Source: Methanomicrobiaceae archaeon UBA436 (lineage in GTDB: Archaea > Halobacteriota > Methanomicrobia > Methanomicrobiales > Methanoculleaceae). From it: a DNA stretch of 7,272 nt. This document shows positions 5,752 to 7,272 of the stretch, piece after piece. The stretch is from positions 5,756 to 13,027 of the forward strand of contig DAFR01000108.1 of the NCBI GenBank assembly GCA_002497965.1. The letters are read 5' to 3'. Position 1 is the stretch's first letter. Each line of letters starts with the position of its first letter. The notes below the pieces were generated by a model, which saw only the letters and a list, made by a program, of their open reading frames with translations, was not told the origin of the DNA and searched no databases. The position numbers and the translations under genes were made by a program.

Positions 5752-6939
5752 GGCATCCCTGAGCGCTTTCAGCTCAAGGATCATCTTCGGGTTGCGCTTG
5801 ATCAGTTCTTTGATGATGGCCCGTACAGAGAACTCTTTGAGACTCGCGCTGGCGATCGAGTCCGCCAAGGTGTTGAGTTTTGCATCGTCAAGGGTGACAA
5901 AATACTCTTTTATCTTGTAGTTTCTCTCAATCGATGCGCCCATCTTTGAAGTGCGCCATCCCGTGTCGTATGCCATCAGCGCTTCCTTCGAACAGTCGCC
6001 CGCGGCTATGCAGTCTGATGCGACCTGGCCGGCAAGCCTCCCGGTGAAGAGGGCGTTTCCTATCCCGCCGCCGGTGATGGGGTCGACCACCCTGGCCGCG
6101 TCCCCGACAACCATGAGCCCGTCGGCGACCGTGCACTCAAGCGGCCGGCAGACGGGGACGCCGCCAACGATCGCCTCGATCATCTTTCCGTCGGGGAAGT
6201 TCTTTGCAACGAACCGGTCGAGGTAGTCCTTCGCCCTCGATCCATCCCTGCTCCTGCGGCCGGAGATGCCGATCCCGACGTTTGCCGTTCTCTCACCCTT
6301 CGGGAAGATCCAGAGGTAGCCTTCGGGCGCGATCGCGTTGCCAAGGTAGAAGTCCGTTGAACCGGCATCGATATCTATATTGGTCATAAGATACTGGGCG
6401 CAGCTCATCATCTCCCGGAGAGGTACGGTGGTCTCGAGTCCAGCCCTGCGCGCGAACCGTGCCTCGACGCCGTCGGCGGCGATGACCACCTCAGCCCGGA
6501 TCTCTGCCGGAGTGCCGATCGAGATGACATTTGCGCCACGGACCGCACCGTTCTCCATGATCGGCGCGGTTGCCCGTGTCTTGACGACCACGTCCGAACC
6601 GGCCTCGGCCGCCTGCCAGACGAGTTCCCTGTCGAATATCTTGCGGTCGAGGACGTAACCAACCTCGTTTCCGGCTTTGTCCTGTTCGAGGCTGATTGTT
6701 GTTCCGTTGGGGGCGATTATCCTGGCGCGCTCTATATCGGCGGATATCCAGCAGGGGTCGGGTTTTACATACTCTTTCAGGAGATCTTTGCCTATCCCCT
6801 CCGCACAGCGAACAGGGGTGCCGATTGCGGGACGTTTCTCGATGAGGCAGACCGAGTTCCCGGCTTTCGCTGCCGTCTTCGCCGCGAGAGCCCCTGCAGG
6901 CCCGCCCCCTATGACGAGGATATCGTATTTACTCTTCAT
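5743..6939 (-). CDS. Digeranylgeranylglycerophospholipid reductase (geranylgeranyl reductase family)
   Basis: This 398-residue FAD-dependent enzyme saturates the double bonds of geranylgeranyl chains in archaeal ether lipids, a late step in membrane lipid synthesis. The FAD-binding motif GGGPAG (11-16) is followed by Glu34 at the end of the second strand. Other family marks are the [10 protein letters not shown] motif (Cys45), [17 protein letters not shown] (about 151-167), the substrate-pocket motif YLWIFPKG (208-215) and the second FAD motif [18 protein letters not shown] (279-296). Length matches the archaeal family. ATG 6939 has an excellent Shine-Dalgarno (GGAGGT, 6945-6950) five bases upstream. 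The start overlaps the end of the ferredoxin gene by 11 bases, so translation is coupled. A GGR/ferredoxin pair is known to be needed together in Methanosarcina acetivorans, which supports this role. The 3' end overlaps the convergent trkA gene by 9 bases. Confidence 0.93.
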   Translation of the reverse strand: MKSKYDILVIGGGPAGALAAKTAAKAGNSVCLIEKRPAIGTPVRCAEGIGKDLLKEYVKPDPCWISADIERARIIAPNGTTISLEQDKAGNEVGYVLDRKIFDRELVWQAAEAGSDVVVKTRATAPIMENGAVRGANVISIGTPAEIRAEVVIAADGVEARFARRAGLETTVPLREMMSCAQYLMTNIDIDAGSTDFYLGNAIAPEGYLWIFPKGERTANVGIGISGRRSRDGSRAKDYLDRFVAKNFPDGKMIEAIVGGVPVCRPLECTVADGLMVVGDAARVVDPITGGGIGNALFTGRLAGQVASDCIAAGDCSKEALMAYDTGWRTSKMGASIERNYKIKEYFVTLDDAKLNTLADSIASASLKEFSVRAIIKELIKRNPKMILELKALRDALS

Positions 6940-7114
6940 TGCTGACCTCCAGTGCTCCGAGCGGGCACGCCCTGGCGCAGATACCGCAGGCTATGCACTC
7001 ACCCTCCAGGCTGAGGTAGGCGTCGATCAGCTCAAGCGCATCCTCGGGGCAGACTGCGACGCAGGTGCCGCAGTATCCACACTTGTCTCGGTTTATCCTG
7101 AGCATGGTACTCAT
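6929..7114 (-). CDS. Small 2[4Fe-4S] ferredoxin, likely electron donor to the lipid reductase
   Basis: This 61-residue protein has two complete cluster motifs: Cys12, Cys15, Cys18 and Cys22 ([12 protein letters not shown]), and Cys40, Cys43, Cys46 and Cys50 ([12 protein letters not shown]). Each has the CxxCxxCxxxCP spacing of bacterial-type two-cluster ferredoxins. It carries low-potential electrons in the cytoplasm. The overlap with the reductase gene and its placement first in the operon make it the probable reductant for geranylgeranyl reduction. ATG 7114 is chosen as the first in-frame start; a second ATG occurs at residue 4 (7105). No Shine-Dalgarno lies at normal distance, and an AT-rich box near 7142 would place transcription almost at the start codon. 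Confidence 0.93.
   Translation of the reverse strand: MSTMLRINRDKCGYCGTCVAVCPEDALELIDAYLSLEGECIACGICARACPLGALEVSNEE
6945..6950 (-). promoter_or_regulatory. Ribosome binding site for the lipid reductase
   Basis: GGAGGT on the minus strand lies within the ferredoxin coding sequence, five bases before ATG 6939. It fixes the reductase start and provides for coupled translation across the 11-base gene overlap. Confidence 0.85.
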
Positions 7115-7136
7115 AATATCGCCTGTCCACCAAAAA

Positions 7137-7148
7137 CCTTTATGCTCC
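7137..7148. promoter_or_regulatory. AT-rich TATA-like box upstream of the ferredoxin operon, possibly bidirectional
   Basis: Read on the minus strand, GAGCATAAAGG is centred near 7142, about 27 bases before ATG 7114, which fits a leaderless ferredoxin mRNA. Read on the plus strand, CCTTTATGCTC preceded by the A-rich CCAAAAAC looks like a better-formed promoter element with a BRE, directing transcription from about 7168 towards the right edge. The core is almost the same as the minus-strand box before the protease gene. I cannot tell which direction is used. Confidence 0.4.
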
Positions 7149-7164
7149 TTGCTTCAGTTGCTGC

Positions 7165-7272
7165 ACCGGCGCCTCGATGCAGATGGGAGCGGGGGCCCAC
7201 TACCCCATTTAACTTGCGGGGGAGAAGGGGGAGGAGCGGGAAGTCCCCACCGTTCACGATGGGGATGAAAGC
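7165..7272 (+). mobile_element. Possible remnant or right end of an IS200/IS605-type element (partial)
   Basis: The right edge is unlike the rest of the window. A G-rich purine tract (7218-7243) leads into the hairpin at 7244-7265. A plus-strand frame crossing it ends at TGA 7266-7268, directly at the foot of the stem, reading GSPHRSRWG before the stop. Elements that carry TnpB often end this way, with the gene's last codons and the 3' end of its guide (omega) RNA overlapping a hairpin near the right boundary. No RuvC or zinc-finger motif of TnpB is visible in the few codons available, so this rests on shape alone. It could also be a regulatory hairpin of a gene beyond the edge. Confidence 0.22.
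7244..7265 (+). repeat. Strong hairpin at the right edge
   Basis: The arms TCCCCACCG (7244-7252) and CGATGGGGA (7257-7265) form a 9-base-pair stem with one C-A mismatch and the loop TTCA. A purine tract precedes it and ATGAAAGC follows. No T-tract follows within the window, so it is not an obvious terminator. Confidence 0.7.

Noticed and set aside
7218..7243. Possible G-quadruplex in the purine tract
   Set aside because: Only three runs of three or more G occur close together. A four-run structure would need a long loop or the hairpin's own G run, so the claim is too weak to list as a feature.
1..7272. CRISPR arrays, tRNA or rRNA genes, defence or toxin-antitoxin systems
   Set aside because: No spaced direct repeats, tRNA-like sequence such as a GGTTCRA T-arm with CCA-proximal stem, or defence-family motifs were seen. 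Apart from the right edge the region is ordinary core genome.

Overview
The window looks like a chromosomal segment of a GC-rich methanogenic archaeon, most likely a Methanoculleus-like member of the Methanomicrobiales. The evidence is a digeranylgeranylglycerophospholipid reductase paired with a small 2[4Fe-4S] ferredoxin (archaeal lipid synthesis), an archaeal-type RNase HII with a PCNA-binding tail, TATA-box promoters placed for leaderless mRNAs, and a biased high-GC codon use. The genus is inferred from overall character, not from a database match. Every confident gene belongs to a known family, and I see no plasmid, phage or defence locus.

Left part, + strand (1-2821): the possible last 32 codons of an unrecognised gene are followed by a multi-pass PAP2-family membrane phosphatase (170-1144). 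A T-tract and a TATA box then precede a two-gene operon, a short NfeD-like membrane protein (1241-1699) and an SPFH/stomatin-like protein (1701-2792). This is the well-known NfeD/stomatin pairing, thought to organise or maintain membrane domains. The stomatin has a clear array of five 11-residue coiled-coil repeats.

Middle, - strand (3027-5032): RNase HII (rnhB) is followed 41 bases later by a PDZ-containing site-2 protease (M50). The protease converges on the stomatin gene across a gap of about 230 bases. A TrkA-type NAD-binding potassium-uptake regulator (5086-5751, +) is divergent from rnhB. One AT-rich patch between them sits at TATA distance from both start codons.

Right part, - strand (5743-7114): ferredoxin and geranylgeranyl reductase form a translationally coupled operon (11-base overlap, strong Shine-Dalgarno inside the ferredoxin gene). 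The ferredoxin is the likely electron donor for saturating the isoprenoid chains of membrane lipids. The reductase and trkA converge and overlap by 9 bases.

Right edge (7115-7272): no confident gene. It holds a TATA-like box, G-rich purine tracts and a strong hairpin at 7244-7265 with a stop codon at its foot. This resembles the right end of an IS200/IS605-type (TnpB/omega-RNA) element running out of the window. It is the least explained part of the sequence, but the identification is tentative.
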